Below, one piece after another: positions 13,107-22,267 of a stretch of 26,323 nt of DNA. Source of the DNA: DATJCV01 sp963707665. Lineage in GTDB: Bacteria; Pseudomonadota; Gammaproteobacteria; Burkholderiales; Burkholderiaceae_D. The stretch's first letter is position 1. The number at the start of each line of letters is the position of its first letter. Position numbers and translations under genes: made by a program. The notes beneath the pieces were generated by a model, which was not told where the DNA came from, made no database searches, and worked only from the letters and a program-made list of their open reading frames with translations. Location: NCBI GenBank assembly GCA_963707665.1, contig CAVPQU010000001.1, forward strand, positions 1-26,323, written 5' to 3'.

Positions 13107-13423
13107 ATGCGGGAAAAATCGCCGTCGTCACCGGTTCGTCGGCCGCCACGGCTGGTGCGTGCTTTTTCACCGGTTATCTCGACCGCAAACTGGCGGGCGG
13201 TGCCTATGGCGGTCAGGAATTGCCGAAGCCGCTGGCGCTCGGCCGGCGCGCCAAGTTGTACCGGCCGCTGCCGGGCGATCACGGCGCGCATGGCCGCTTC
13301 GACGATCAGGCGCTTAATTTCAGCGCCGAGCTGTGGCTTGCCACGCACCGGCCGGCACTGGCGGTGATCGTCGTCGTCGTCACGCTACTGCTATGGCTGG
13401 GTTGGCCGGTTCCCGCCGGATGA
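13107..13423 (+). pseudogene. Remnant of a short-chain dehydrogenase/reductase with its central part deleted
   Basis: The start region reads, after allowing one missing base near 13109, AGKIAVVTGSSAATA, which matches the nucleotide-binding beginning of an SDR (VVTGxSxG). It then jumps directly to sequence resembling the C-terminal tail of a subgroup of larger SDRs: LDRKLAGGAYGGQEL, LYRPLPGDHGAHGRFDD and LATHRPALAV, followed by a hydrophobic C-terminal helix. The Ser-Tyr-Lys catalytic core and most of the Rossmann fold, around 200 residues, are absent. So this is either a gene with an internal deletion or an assembly collapse. The family assignment of the tail is from memory and moderately sure. 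It lies three bases after coxD in the same direction. Confidence 0.5.
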
Positions 13424-13457
13424 ATGAGGCTTTAATTCCATGAGTATATCGAAATAA

Positions 13458-13485
13458 TTGCCATTTTACGAGCGATACATATGGT
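13458..13485 (+). promoter_or_regulatory. Possible sigma70-type promoter for the CDF transporter
   Basis: TTGCCA at 13458-13463 (five of six matches to the -35 consensus) is followed after 16 bases by TATGGT at 13480-13485 (four of six to the -10). The stretch is AT-rich in contrast to the genes on either side and lies about 50 bases before the CDF start. The match is modest and untested. Confidence 0.35.
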
Positions 13486-13492
13486 TATGTAT
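13475..13492. repeat. Inverted repeat overlapping the putative CDF promoter
   Basis: ATACATA at 13475-13481 and TATGTAT at 13486-13492 are perfect inverted arms with a 4-base spacer. The arms overlap the putative -10 box, a place where a repressor operator often sits. GAGTATAT also occurs twice, on either side (about 13443 and 13495). No known regulator can be named. Confidence 0.35.
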
Positions 13493-13532
13493 GGGAGTAT
13501 ATGAGCGGACCATAAGCGCAAGGAGGCTCCCC

Positions 13533-14456
13533 ATGGCTGAATCGCGCATCGTGGTATATGCCGCCATCGCCGGCAACGTCGCCATCGCGGCGACCAAGTT
13601 TGCGGTCGCCGGCGTCACCGGCAGTTCTGCCATGCTGTCGGAAGGCATCCATTCGACGGTCGATACCGGCAATGATGTGTTGCTTTTGATCGGCATGCGG
13701 CGCAGCCGGCGCCAATCCGATGAAGAGCATCCGTTCGGCTACGGCAAGGAGCTGTATTTTTCCAGCTTGATCGTCGCCATCCTGATCTTCGGCTTCGGCG
13801 GCGGCATTTCCGCCTATGAAGGAGTGCTCCATATCCTGAAGCCGCAGCCGATCGAGAATGTGGGCTGGACCTACATCGTGCTCGGCTGCTCGGCCGTATT
13901 CGAGGGCATCAGCTTTTCGGTGGCGCTGCGCGCTGCGCTGAAGGAGAAGGGCGGGCGGCCGTTCTGGAATTCGCTGCACAACAGCAAGGATCCGACCACC
14001 TTCACCGTACTGGCCGAAGACGGCGCCGCGCTGATCGGCCTGGCGCTGGCGGCGCTCGGCATCTATTGCAGCCAGCGCTTGCAGATGCCGGTGTTCGACG
14101 GTGCCGCTTCGGTGGCGATCGGGATCTTGCTAGCGGGAGTGGCGATCGCCCTGATCTACGAGAGCCGCGGCCTGCTGATTGGCGAAGGCATCAGCCCCAA
14201 GACTGCCGCCGCGATCCGCCAGATGATCGGCGACGATGAGGAGGTGGTGCACGCCACGTCGCCGCTCAGCATGTATTTCGGGCCGGATAATGTCCTGCTG
14301 ACGCTGGATGTGGAATTTTGCCACGACCTGTCGAGCGTCGCCGTCGCCGCGGCGGTCAGGCGTTTCGAACAGAGCATCCGCGCCCGCTACCCGCAGATCA
14401 AGCGTATCTACATCGAGGCCGTTTCGCCTGCCGCTCCGCCAGCCGATCCCGGCTGA
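13533..14456 (+). CDS. Cation diffusion facilitator (CDF) family metal transporter
   Basis: Inner-membrane divalent-metal exporter of the CDF family, 307 residues, intact. A strong AGGAGG at 13521-13526, six bases before ATG 13533, fixes the start. Membrane segments are visible at about 8-30, 75-100, 113-133, 160-178 and 184-204. Metal-site residues of the transport domain are in EGIHSTVDTGND (His40, Asp44) and LAEDGAALIG (Glu162, Asp163). The HSTVDTGN form (rather than HSLxDxxxD) recalls the ZnT9-like branch of the family, from memory. A cytoplasmic C-terminal domain follows from about 205. The metal (Zn, Fe, Co or Mn) cannot be read from the sequence. It ends eight bases from the convergent debranching gene. 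Confidence 0.88.
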   Translation: MAESRIVVYAAIAGNVAIAATKFAVAGVTGSSAMLSEGIHSTVDTGNDVLLLIGMRRSRRQSDEEHPFGYGKELYFSSLIVAILIFGFGGGISAYEGVLHILKPQPIENVGWTYIVLGCSAVFEGISFSVALRAALKEKGGRPFWNSLHNSKDPTTFTVLAEDGAALIGLALAALGIYCSQRLQMPVFDGAASVAIGILLAGVAIALIYESRGLLIGEGISPKTAAAIRQMIGDDEEVVHATSPLSMYFGPDNVLLTLDVEFCHDLSSVAVAAAVRRFEQSIRARYPQIKRIYIEAVSPAAPPADPG

Positions 14457-14464
14457 CGGCGGGC

Positions 14465-16631
14465 TCACGCCACGATCACGACCTCCGCCTTGCCTTCCTT
14501 GCGCAGCAGGTTGATCCCGACATTGTTCGGATAGCGCTGTAGCCGCAAATCGATGGTGCTGCTGCCGATCGCCAGGTTGGTGATGGTGACGTGATCCAGA
14601 AATTCCGGTAATTGCGGATTCTTGAAGCGGATTTCCGGCTTGTCGGGATCGAACGACAGCCCGAGGCAGGCTTGCAGCAGATAAAACACGGTGGCGGCGG
14701 ACCAGGCTTGTGGCGAGCAGGCCACTGGATACAGCGTCGGACCTTCCTCCGGGCGTTTTTCAAAACCGCAAAACAATTCCGGCATCCGGTGCTGGTCCAT
14801 GAACAAGCTGGCTTCGCGCAAACCACCAAAAATCGCCATGGCCTTGCCGGTAAAGCCGTAACGCGCCAGACCGTCGGCGATCAGCGCGTTGTCATGCGGC
14901 CAGACCGAGCCATTGTGGTAAGCCATCGGGTTGTAGCGCACTTCGCGCGAGGCGAGGGTGCGCACGCCCCAGCCGCAAAAGGAATCGTCACGCAGCAGGC
15001 GGTCGGCTACCCGGGCCGCATGCTCGACGTCGGCGATGCCGCTCCATAGCGCATGGCCGGCGTTGGACGTCGCCACCGCGCATTGCCGTTTTTCGCCATC
15101 CAGGGCCAGCGCATAGCTGCCGATTTCTTCGCACCAGAAGGCCTGGTTGAATTTTTTCTTCAATTGCTGTGCCGCCTTGTCGAGATCCTTGGCGAGCACC
15201 GGTTCATCCAGCAAGCGCGCCAGGCATGCGGCTTGTCGCTTCGCTTCATAGACATAGGCTTGCACTTCACACAGCGCAATCGGTGCTTGCGCCATTTGGC
15301 CATCGTTGTGAAAGATCGAATCGTGCGAGTCCTTCCAGCCTTGCTGCGCCAACCCCTGGTCGGTATAGCGCGCGTATTCGACGAAGCCGTCGCCATCGCG
15401 ATCGCCACACTGGTCGATCCAGCGCAGCGCGTTTTTGATGTTGCCCCAGATGCGGCGAATAAAGTCCAAGTCGCCGGTGCGTTCGTAATAGGCGCCAGCC
15501 AGACCGATGAACAAGGGTGTTGCATCCACGGTGCCGTAATAGCGGCGAAATGGCACTTCCCCCAGCAGTGCCAGCTCACCCTCACGCGCTTCGTGCAGGA
15601 TCTTGCCCGGCTCCGCATCGCGCACAGGATCAAGTTCGGTAGACTGGGTCGAAGCCAGAAACGCCAGTACACCGCGCGCCATGCCGGGATCAATCCACAG
15701 GAATTCACGCGCGGTCAAAATGCCGTCGCGGCCGAAAGTAGTTGCGTACCACGGCAGGCCGGCATACGGATATGGCCCGTGCGGCAAATGCGTGGTCAGC
15801 ATGACCAGATCGGCCATCGAGCGGTCGAGCCAGTTATTGAAGGCGCTGTCCGACGTCGTGATGCTGCACCGGTCACGGGTCTGGACAGCAACTTCGTTTT
15901 CGACGTGCGCGTAGGCGGAAAAATAATCGAGCGGTTCGCGGCGCTGGCCGTCGCTCGGTTCGCATTGCACCGTCACATAAAAATGTGATTCGCCCTTGGG
16001 TGGCAAGGACAGAAGAAAATCCGCCTGTTCGGCGCTCAGACTGAATGGCAGCGGATCGCACATGATGCGGGTTTTAAGGACCGCGTCATCCAGACCACGA
16101 TAGCCGAGTACCGTTTCCCGCTCGCTGACTTGCGGCGGCAGTTTTTCGCCGCGCCGGAGCCGATGAAAGCCGCGTACTTCGAAAATATCCGAATACTCGG
16201 CGCCGAAGGTCATCGATAGCGTCACGTCGATCGGTTTCATGCCGTAATTGTTGACCCGCACATGCTCGTAGCAGGCATCATTCCACAGCAGCTTGGCGCG
16301 AAAAATATGCAGCAGCCCCTTTTCGGTATGGTTGCTGCCTTCCGGATGCAAATCAGGGTTCATCAATTCGATGATGAACAAGCCGCTGTCATCCTTGACG
16401 GTCGAATTCAGAAAGAGCGGCCGAACACCGTCGATCAGCAGTTCGTATGCGTGACAAAAAGCAGGTGTCGCCATGATATATGCCGGCACCGCGCGGACCG
16501 AACGGGTCCAGATCGCCAAACAAATCGAACACCGCAAACGTATCGTTGTGTTTCAGGACGCGGCTGCGCTCATCGGCGGACGAAGCGGTAGCAAGAATGT
16601 ACCAATGTTCGCCGACCTGAATTCTGTCCAT
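14465..16631 (-). CDS. Glycogen-debranching-type amylo-alpha-1,6-glucosidase family enzyme (one frameshift)
   Basis: Cytoplasmic enzyme with an N-terminal beta-rich debranching-enzyme domain (GDE_N type) and a C-terminal (alpha/alpha)6-barrel of the amylo-alpha-1,6-glucosidase type, likely acting on alpha-glucan or an oligosaccharide. From ATG 16631 it reads MDRIQVGEHWYILATASSAD to HGDTCFLSR; an inserted A near 16458 breaks the frame, and it continues YELLIDGVRPLFLNSTVKDD to the stop at 14465, about 721 residues. Barrel signatures include LPWYATTFGRDG, RRYYGTVDATPLFIGL, GDRDGDGFVEYAR, GWKDSHDSIFH and YHNGSVWPHDNALIA. No signal peptide. The upstream glycosyltransferase gene ends 12 bases before this start, so the two form an operon. 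Substrate is inferred only from family. Confidence 0.87.
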
Positions 16632-16643
16632 AGTGGGCTCCCG

Positions 16644-17735
16644 TCAGTGACCGTTGGCACATGCCGGCCGGCCGTCTGCGGCATCGTGCTGGGCGCTGAT
16701 TTGCAACTGCCAGGCGGCAATTGCCTGCGCATAGACTTGCAAGTAGGCTTGCGCCATATGCCGGGCCGTAAAGCGACGTTCGAATGCTGCACGGCATGCC
16801 TTCCTGTCGATCGCGTCGATCTGTTGTGCGGCGCGTATCGCCTCGGCCTGATTGGTGACAATAAAGCCGGTGACGCCGTCTTCGATGATTTCCGGTACTG
16901 AACCGTGGCGGTATGCGATCACCGGCGTGCCGCAACACAAGGCTTCGATCATGACCAGGCCGAAGGGTTCGGGCCAGTCAATCGGGAACAGCAAGGCGCG
17001 CGCATGTTCGAGCAACTGCCGTTTCTCATGCTCATCGATCTCACCAATGTATTCGATTAGCGGCGAGCGTAACTTCGGCTTGATGCGCTGATTGAAATAC
17101 GCTTCGTCAGCCTGATCAATTTTGGCGCCGATCAACAGCCGGGTATGGCAGCGTTGGGCAATTTCGATGGCACGGTCGATCCGCTTTTCCGGTGAAATCC
17201 GGCCGACGAAAGCAAAATAATCGCCTCGCTGCGGCGTATATGAATACAGTGTCGGCGGCAAGCCGTGATACACGGTCGCCAGCCAGTTGGCGTCGCGCAC
17301 CGGCAGGCGCTGGCTATTGGAGATCGACACCAGCGGTACCTGATGGAAACGCTGAAATAGTGGCACCAGCTCCGGCAAATCGAGCCGCCCATGCATGGTC
17401 GTCAGATGCGCGGCGCCGAGCTGCCGCGTCAGCGGAAAATGCAGGTAGTCGGTATGAAAATGGACGATATCGAACTCCGGAGCCAGCTCGGCCACCTGAT
17501 CCATCTCGATCGCATGGTAGGCAAGCCACGCCGGGCGGCCGGCATTCGGACGCAGGCTGTGTTCGATGGTCGGAACCAGGGTGGCGCTGGTGATCGCGTC
17601 GCCGCTGGCAAACAGAGTGACTTCGTGACCTTGCCTGACCAGTTCTTCAGTCAGGTAGGAAATGACGCGTTCGGTACCGCCATATGCTTTCGGCGGAACA
17701 CGTTCAAACAGTGGCGCGACTTGGGCGATTTTCAT
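16644..17735 (-). CDS. GT4-family glycosyltransferase
   Basis: Retaining GT-B glycosyltransferase of 363 residues, intact, cytoplasmic. The N-terminal acceptor domain begins KIAQVAPLFERVPPKAYGG, with the glycine-rich loop; YHAIEMDQVAEL and DIVHFHTDYLHF follow. The C-terminal donor domain has FVGRISPEKRIDRAIEIA and the EX7E motif EPFGLVMIE (Glu256 and Glu264), then GTPVIAYRHGSVPEIIEDG. These are standard for the glycogen-synthase-like/GT4 family. It is the first gene of a two-gene operon with the debranching-type enzyme, suggesting joint handling of an alpha-glucan or glycoside. Donor and acceptor sugars cannot be read from the sequence. Confidence 0.88.
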   Translation of the reverse strand: MKIAQVAPLFERVPPKAYGGTERVISYLTEELVRQGHEVTLFASGDAITSATLVPTIEHSLRPNAGRPAWLAYHAIEMDQVAELAPEFDIVHFHTDYLHFPLTRQLGAAHLTTMHGRLDLPELVPLFQRFHQVPLVSISNSQRLPVRDANWLATVYHGLPPTLYSYTPQRGDYFAFVGRISPEKRIDRAIEIAQRCHTRLLIGAKIDQADEAYFNQRIKPKLRSPLIEYIGEIDEHEKRQLLEHARALLFPIDWPEPFGLVMIEALCCGTPVIAYRHGSVPEIIEDGVTGFIVTNQAEAIRAAQQIDAIDRKACRAAFERRFTARHMAQAYLQVYAQAIAAWQLQISAQHDAADGRPACANGH

Positions 17736-18340
17736 GCAGAGTTCGCAGGGCAGGGAAGAGGCGAATGCAAGACGCGTACCGTGTGCCTCACAGGCTTACC
17801 GCACGCTGCAGAACTGGCAAGCAGAAACTGACGGCAACCGAAGCAAGGAATGGAGAAAACCTTGCTAGTAGCCTGCCGTAAAAACTACTGGCGAATGGTA
17901 ATTTTTACCACCTGATTGACACTCTTTTGAATCAGGAAAAGGGGGCAGGATCAAGCGGGTCGCCTTTGAGCCCACTTATTCCGCGCCTCTGCTCCATTCA
18001 TCTGTTATCGCCTTTGTTCATCGCATCGGCGATTCATCGTGCACATTTATTGCATATCGAAAAATCCAGGGTGAAGCAGGAATTCTCCAGGACATTAATT
18101 TTCTATCTCTGCTGGCAAGATGCCCACCCCCTTGCCGAGATAGAAATGATTCATGCGCCAAGTTGCTATCCGCCATGCATTGCTACCAAGTTTAGGAGCA
18201 AGTCTGACACCTGGCATATCGCTTCATCCGCGCTATCTGACGCCATCTCATCCAACGCGATGAACTGGAAAAATATCCGAGAGTGACCAGTAAATGAATC
18301 ATGTATTTTTATTGATCGCCGATTTCGCTTTCGAGCAAGG
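17736..18340. other. Long divergent intergenic region
   Basis: About 600 bases between the divergent glycosyltransferase and MscS-type genes. It has a lower GC content than the genes to its left. Open frames here (such as 17927-18286, plus) lack protein-like composition and a good ribosome site, and I do not call them. Seen instead: an AT-rich inverted repeat GTAAAAA/TTTTTAC (17878-17884 and 17902-17908) and the inverted repeat listed separately at 17911-17936. Promoters for both flanking genes should lie here. Confidence 0.4.
17911..17936. repeat. Inverted repeat CCTGATT-N12-AATCAGG
   Basis: Perfect 7-base arms at 17911-17917 and 17930-17936, 12 bases apart. A perfect TTGACA at 17916-17921 overlaps the left arm, but no good -10 box follows on the plus strand. 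The arrangement could be an operator for the divergent genes, or chance. Confidence 0.3.
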
Positions 18341-20798
18341 ATGAAGAAAATTAATGTATATGGCTTGATTCTTGTCGCGCTGATCGTTGGGCATGCAGGT
18401 AATGCGTTTTCGCAAGTTGTCAAACCGCCCACACCGCCCGCCGCACCGCCCCCGGCCGCAGAGGCAGGCGCAGCGACTGCAGCAGCCACCCCACCGCCGC
18501 AAGCGATTGCGCTGCCGGATGTGGCAGCGCAAGCAGAAGCGACAGCGGCGCAGCTACGTCAGCTGGAAAGCCGAAATCGCGTCGATGACTTGATTGACTC
18601 GGCGGCCGCGGAGCTGCCGGTGCTGAGCCGGGATCTGGCGTACCGCGCCAGAGAGATGCAACCACTGCTGTCACGAAACTCCACGCTCGAGGCAATCCGG
18701 AATCAGGAACAAAGCTGGCGCGACATCGAGTTGCGGGCAGCGGCAATCACGCAGGACCTGACTCGTGGCGCGCTGCAACTTGACGACGATTTCAAGGAAC
18801 TGGAAAAACTCGAATCGACTTGGGATGCAACCACCAAGGCGGCAGTCGAGGCCAAGGCGCCGCCAGCCATTCTGGAGCGTACGCAAGAAATCCGCAACAG
18901 CATCGCCAGTACTACAAAGAAAGTACTGGAAAATCGTGCCAGAGTATTGAGCTTGCAAGGAAAGTCGGCGGACGTAGGGGCGCGAGCAAAAGAGTTGCGG
19001 CAAATTCTGGCAGGGGCGCGGGAGCGTGCCGTGACTCGCTTGTTATATCAAGATAGTCTGCCACTGTGGAACCTCGCCTATTGGACTGCGTGGGTCAAGA
19101 GTTTTTCTAACGAGGCCAGACTGGATTTGGTAAGGCAGGGCGCAGCCGTGGTCGAATACGCCCAGTCGCGAAGTGAGCGCTTTGGGTGGCACGTGCTGTT
19201 TTTTCTGGCGCTGGCAGTACTGCTGTCGGCAGCGCGGGTAAAAATCCGCAGACTAGACGACGCGGGCGGCAATTTGCAGCGCGCGGGAAAAGTACTTGAT
19301 ATGCCGGTGGTCAGTGCGCTGCTGATTGCGATGCTGGTCAGTACCTGGATCTATCCGCGCGCACCAAGAACGATGTGGGTCATTGGGAGCGTGCTGGGCG
19401 CTGCGCCTGTTTTTATTTTCGTACGGCGCATGATCGATGTCAGCCTGTATCCGATTCTGTGGGCGGTAATTGGCTTTTATCTCAGTGATCGGGTGCGCGA
19501 TCTTTTAGCCCCCTTGCCGGGGGTGTCAAGGTTGATGCTGCTGGCGGAGTCCCTGCTGGTGTTCCTGTTTTGCCGGTGGACGCTGCGCAGGGCGAACGCC
19601 TCGCCCAATGCTACCAGTGTCGGTACACGCATCGGTATGGCGCGTGACTCGCCTGGGTAGTTGGCTCGTGCTTTTTCTCGTTATCGTCGCGCTTGCATCG
19701 AATATCGGCGGCTATGTGCGGCTGGCGGATTTGATCGTGCGTACTACGCTGGGAAGCGCGTATACCGCGGTGGTGTTTTATGCGCTGATGCGGGTAGGCG
19801 AGGGCATGGTGCAAGGTCTGATGTCTCTCCCTCCGGTCTCCATGCTCGGCATGGTCAAGCGGCACAGGGTGTTGCTCACCAGCCGGATCAATCGCTTGTT
19901 GAGATGGACCGCCGTCTTGTTCTGGATCGGCATCACGCTGCAAGGTCCAGGGATATTGCAACCACTGCTGACTTCTATCCAGTCGCTCTGGAAAGCATCA
20001 CTCCGGATTGGTAGCTTTGCGCTGACGGTGGAAAATATTTTTCTGTTCTTCTTCGTTCTGTGGGCAGCCCTCACGCTGTCGCGGCTTGCACGCTTTGTGC
20101 TGATCGAAGAAGTGTTCCCGAAGCTACGGCTGGAACGTGGCTTGCCGTATGCAGTCACCACGATGCTGCACTATGTGCTGCTGCTTTCTGGCCTGGTATT
20201 GGCCGTAGGCGCGCTCGGCGTCGACATGACGAAGTTCACTATCGTCGCGAGTGCCTTCAGTGTCGGCATCGGCTTTGGCTTGCAAAATGTTGTCAATAAT
20301 TTTGTCTCGGGTTTGATTGTTTTGTTTGAGCGCCCGATCAAGGTTGGTGACGTCATTCAGATCGACGACGTCATCGGGCGCGTGCAGCGCATTGGCATCC
20401 GGGCCAGTGTCGTGCTCAGTACGAGCGGTTCCGAAGTGATTATCCCGAATGGAAAACTGATTTCCGACAAGGTGACCAATTGGACGCTGTCGAATCAACT
20501 GCGTCAAATCTCGGTTTCCGTCATCACCAAGCCCGACATCGATGTCGTGGCCCTGCAAAAACTCTTGCCGCAAATTGCGCGGAAAAATAAATGGATAACG
20601 GAAACTCCAGCGCCGCAGGCCTTATTTGTCAAACGTGGTCTGGATACTCTTGAATTTGAACTGCGAGCCTGGACTGGCGAACTGGACGCCTGGGTTGAAG
20701 TCAGGAGCGACTTGACAACGGACGTCAACCAGGCGCTTCGGGCACACGATATTGCCGCGCAAGCGTCGAGCCCGTCGCCTGCGCCCGCAGGGCCGTAA
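18341..20798 (+). CDS. Large MscS-family mechanosensitive channel with periplasmic N-terminal domain (one frameshift)
   Basis: Inner-membrane channel that opens on membrane tension and so protects against hypo-osmotic shock. Joined length is about 818 residues. Order: signal peptide (about 1-24, ending GNAFS); a Pro/Ala-rich stretch to about 60; a long helical, coiled-coil-prone periplasmic domain resembling DUF3772-type regions (about 65-270); a series of membrane helices; and the MscS pore/beta domain with VGIGFGLQNVVNNFVSGLIV, LFERPIKVGDVIQID and IIPNGKLISDKVTNWT. The frame is lost once, between about 19608 and 19660, inside the membrane region, where VTRLGSWLVLFLVIVALASN resumes. AAGG lies directly before ATG 18341, too close to be an ideal ribosome site, but the signal peptide supports the start. 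Confidence 0.88.
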
Positions 20799-21049
20799 GA
20801 CAATGGCATCCGCTGATCTGATAAGTGCCGTTGGAGATTGATATATCGTCCAGGAAATATTCATCAAAATAAAATTATCAATCGGAAAAATAGCTCCGTT
20901 GTTCTTTGGTGCTAAACGAAAATTTTCGGGTGCTCTATTGCCACGGTTGATCTGGATCAGGCGCAAGCAATTCGAAACACAATATTGTGTCGAGAAGGCG
21001 TGGTTTGACGCGGCTAATTTACTTCACTCTATTGGAATAGGATTCGATC

Positions 21050-21574
21050 ATGAAAAAAATACTAGGCTATGTTCTTGCCAGCGCGTTCGCTATTGTAAGC
21101 AGCTACAGTGTTGCGCAATCTTCCTCCCCTAACGACGCGCAAATTGCGGCAATTGTCGTTGCGGCCAATACGGTCGATATCAACGGCGGGAAATTGGCGA
21201 AAACCAAAGCGACCGACAAGGAAGTCAAAGCCTTTGCGCAGCGAATGGTTACCGACCATACCGGTGTAAACAAGGAAGCAACCGCGTTGGTTGGCAAGCT
21301 GCATGTCAAGCCTCAAGAAAGCGACACCAGCAAGAGCTTGAAAGAGGAGGGCGCCAAAACACTTGCCCATTTGAAAACCCTGAAAGGCGCCGCATTCGAC
21401 AAAGCTTATATCGACAATGAGGTTACCTACCATGAACAGGTACTCGATGCGATCGACAAAACACTTCTTCCTAACGCAAAGAACGAACAGCTAAAAGCCC
21501 TTCTTACCAAGTATCGTCCAGTGTTCGAAGAACACCTGGAGCATGCTAAGCAGATTCAATCGGCAATGAAGTAA
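21050..21574 (+). CDS. DUF4142 periplasmic protein
   Basis: Exported protein of 174 residues with a clear signal peptide (MKKILGYVLASAFAIVSSYS, cleavage near AQS at 22-24). The mature part is an all-helical, charged four-helix bundle typical of DUF4142 (ferritin-like fold predicted, function unknown): DAQIAAIVVAANTVDINGGK, VKAFAQRMVTDHT, AFDKAYIDNEVTYHEQVLDA and a C-terminal EEHLEHAKQIQSAMK. Relatives are often linked with stress responses or outer-membrane/envelope functions, from memory. A weak promoter-like pair TTGACG (21005) and TCTATT (21028) lies just upstream but would leave almost no leader. The cupredoxin gene starts two bases after its stop, so the two are probably co-transcribed. 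Confidence 0.88.
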   Translation: MKKILGYVLASAFAIVSSYSVAQSSSPNDAQIAAIVVAANTVDINGGKLAKTKATDKEVKAFAQRMVTDHTGVNKEATALVGKLHVKPQESDTSKSLKEEGAKTLAHLKTLKGAAFDKAYIDNEVTYHEQVLDAIDKTLLPNAKNEQLKALLTKYRPVFEEHLEHAKQIQSAMK

Positions 21575-21575
21575 G

Positions 21576-21935
21576 GTGAAAGCGCGATTTTCCCGTTCCA
21601 GCCATCAGCGTAGCAATACGCTGATGCTGCTGTTGATTCTTGGTTTGTTCGGCATGAGCCACGCGCCAAGTGTGTTGGCGGAACCAAAAACCCATACGGT
21701 GACGATGGAAGCAGTCAAATTTACGCCGGAAACAATTGAAGTAAACGCCGGCGACACCGTCCTATGGATAAACAAGGACCCGTTCCCGCATAACGTGACT
21801 GCCGTTGATCGGCAATTCCACTCCAAGGACATTGGGGCTGGCGCGAGCTGGAAGCTGAAAACCACCAAAAGAGGGGTGTTTCCCTACGGCTGCACTTTGC
21901 ATCCCATGATGAAGGCGACGTTGATCGTCAAGTAA
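21576..21935 (+). CDS. Small exported cupredoxin (plastocyanin/amicyanin-like)
   Basis: Periplasmic type 1 copper protein of 119 residues starting at GTG 21576, where the end of the DUF4142 gene supplies the spacing. A basic N-terminus and hydrophobic segment (about 15-35, ending SVLAEP) form the signal peptide. The mature domain has all type 1 copper ligands: His72 (FPHNVT), Cys106, His109 and Met112 in YGCTLHPMM. It could shuttle electrons or store/deliver copper; with no dedicated redox enzyme next to it, the partner is unknown. Coupling with DUF4142 suggests an envelope stress or copper-related unit (inference). Confidence 0.87.
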   Translation: MKARFSRSSHQRSNTLMLLLILGLFGMSHAPSVLAEPKTHTVTMEAVKFTPETIEVNAGDTVLWINKDPFPHNVTAVDRQFHSKDIGAGASWKLKTTKRGVFPYGCTLHPMMKATLIVK

Positions 21936-22267
21936 GATTTTGTCGCTTAACTCTATCTAGTCCTCATAGTAAGTAGGAGCCGGCCCGGGGGCCTTCTCAT
22001 CGGGCGGCCTCGATGAGAACTCCGTAGCCCGGACACAAGACTGTTTCGACGTGATTTCGCTGCTCAGCGGCTCTTTGGATTTTTCCAGTTTCGGATCGTC
22101 GACCTGGCAAATACGCAGTGAGGCGGCTTTTGTTTTTCGCCCTATAGCCCCCACATGCGTCTATATTCTGGCGTCGCGTTCAGCGCGCCCGCTGCTAGCG
22201 GTTTGACTGCTCCTGGTTTTCGCGGTGCTTGGTAAAATTGCACTAGAGCAAAAACGGGGGAAGGGAT
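21936..22267. other. Intergenic region with a hairpin
   Basis: No gene I can support. A minus-strand open frame 21957-22154 (65 codons, GTG start, no ribosome site) has a hydrophilic, possibly protein-like product, but nothing else supports it. A hairpin at 21994-22019 is listed separately. Confidence 0.35.
21994..22019. terminator. Hairpin downstream of the cupredoxin gene, without a U-tract
   Basis: Nine-base perfect arms TTCTCATCG (21994-22002) and CGATGAGAA (22011-22019) enclose an 8-base loop, 58 bases after the cupredoxin stop. No run of T follows on either strand, so it may be a processing site or an incomplete terminator rather than a canonical one. Confidence 0.3.

Noticed and set aside
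15053..15988. 311-codon plus-strand open frame antisense to the debranching enzyme
   Set aside because: It lies wholly opposite a conserved catalytic domain and its product has no recognisable motif.
17927..18286. 119-codon plus-strand open frame in the spacer before the MscS gene
   Set aside because: Composition is not protein-like, no ribosome site precedes it and nothing similar is recognised.
21957..22154. 65-codon minus-strand open frame with a GTG start
   Set aside because: Its product is hydrophilic and could be real, but there is no ribosome site or similarity, and a hairpin lies inside it.
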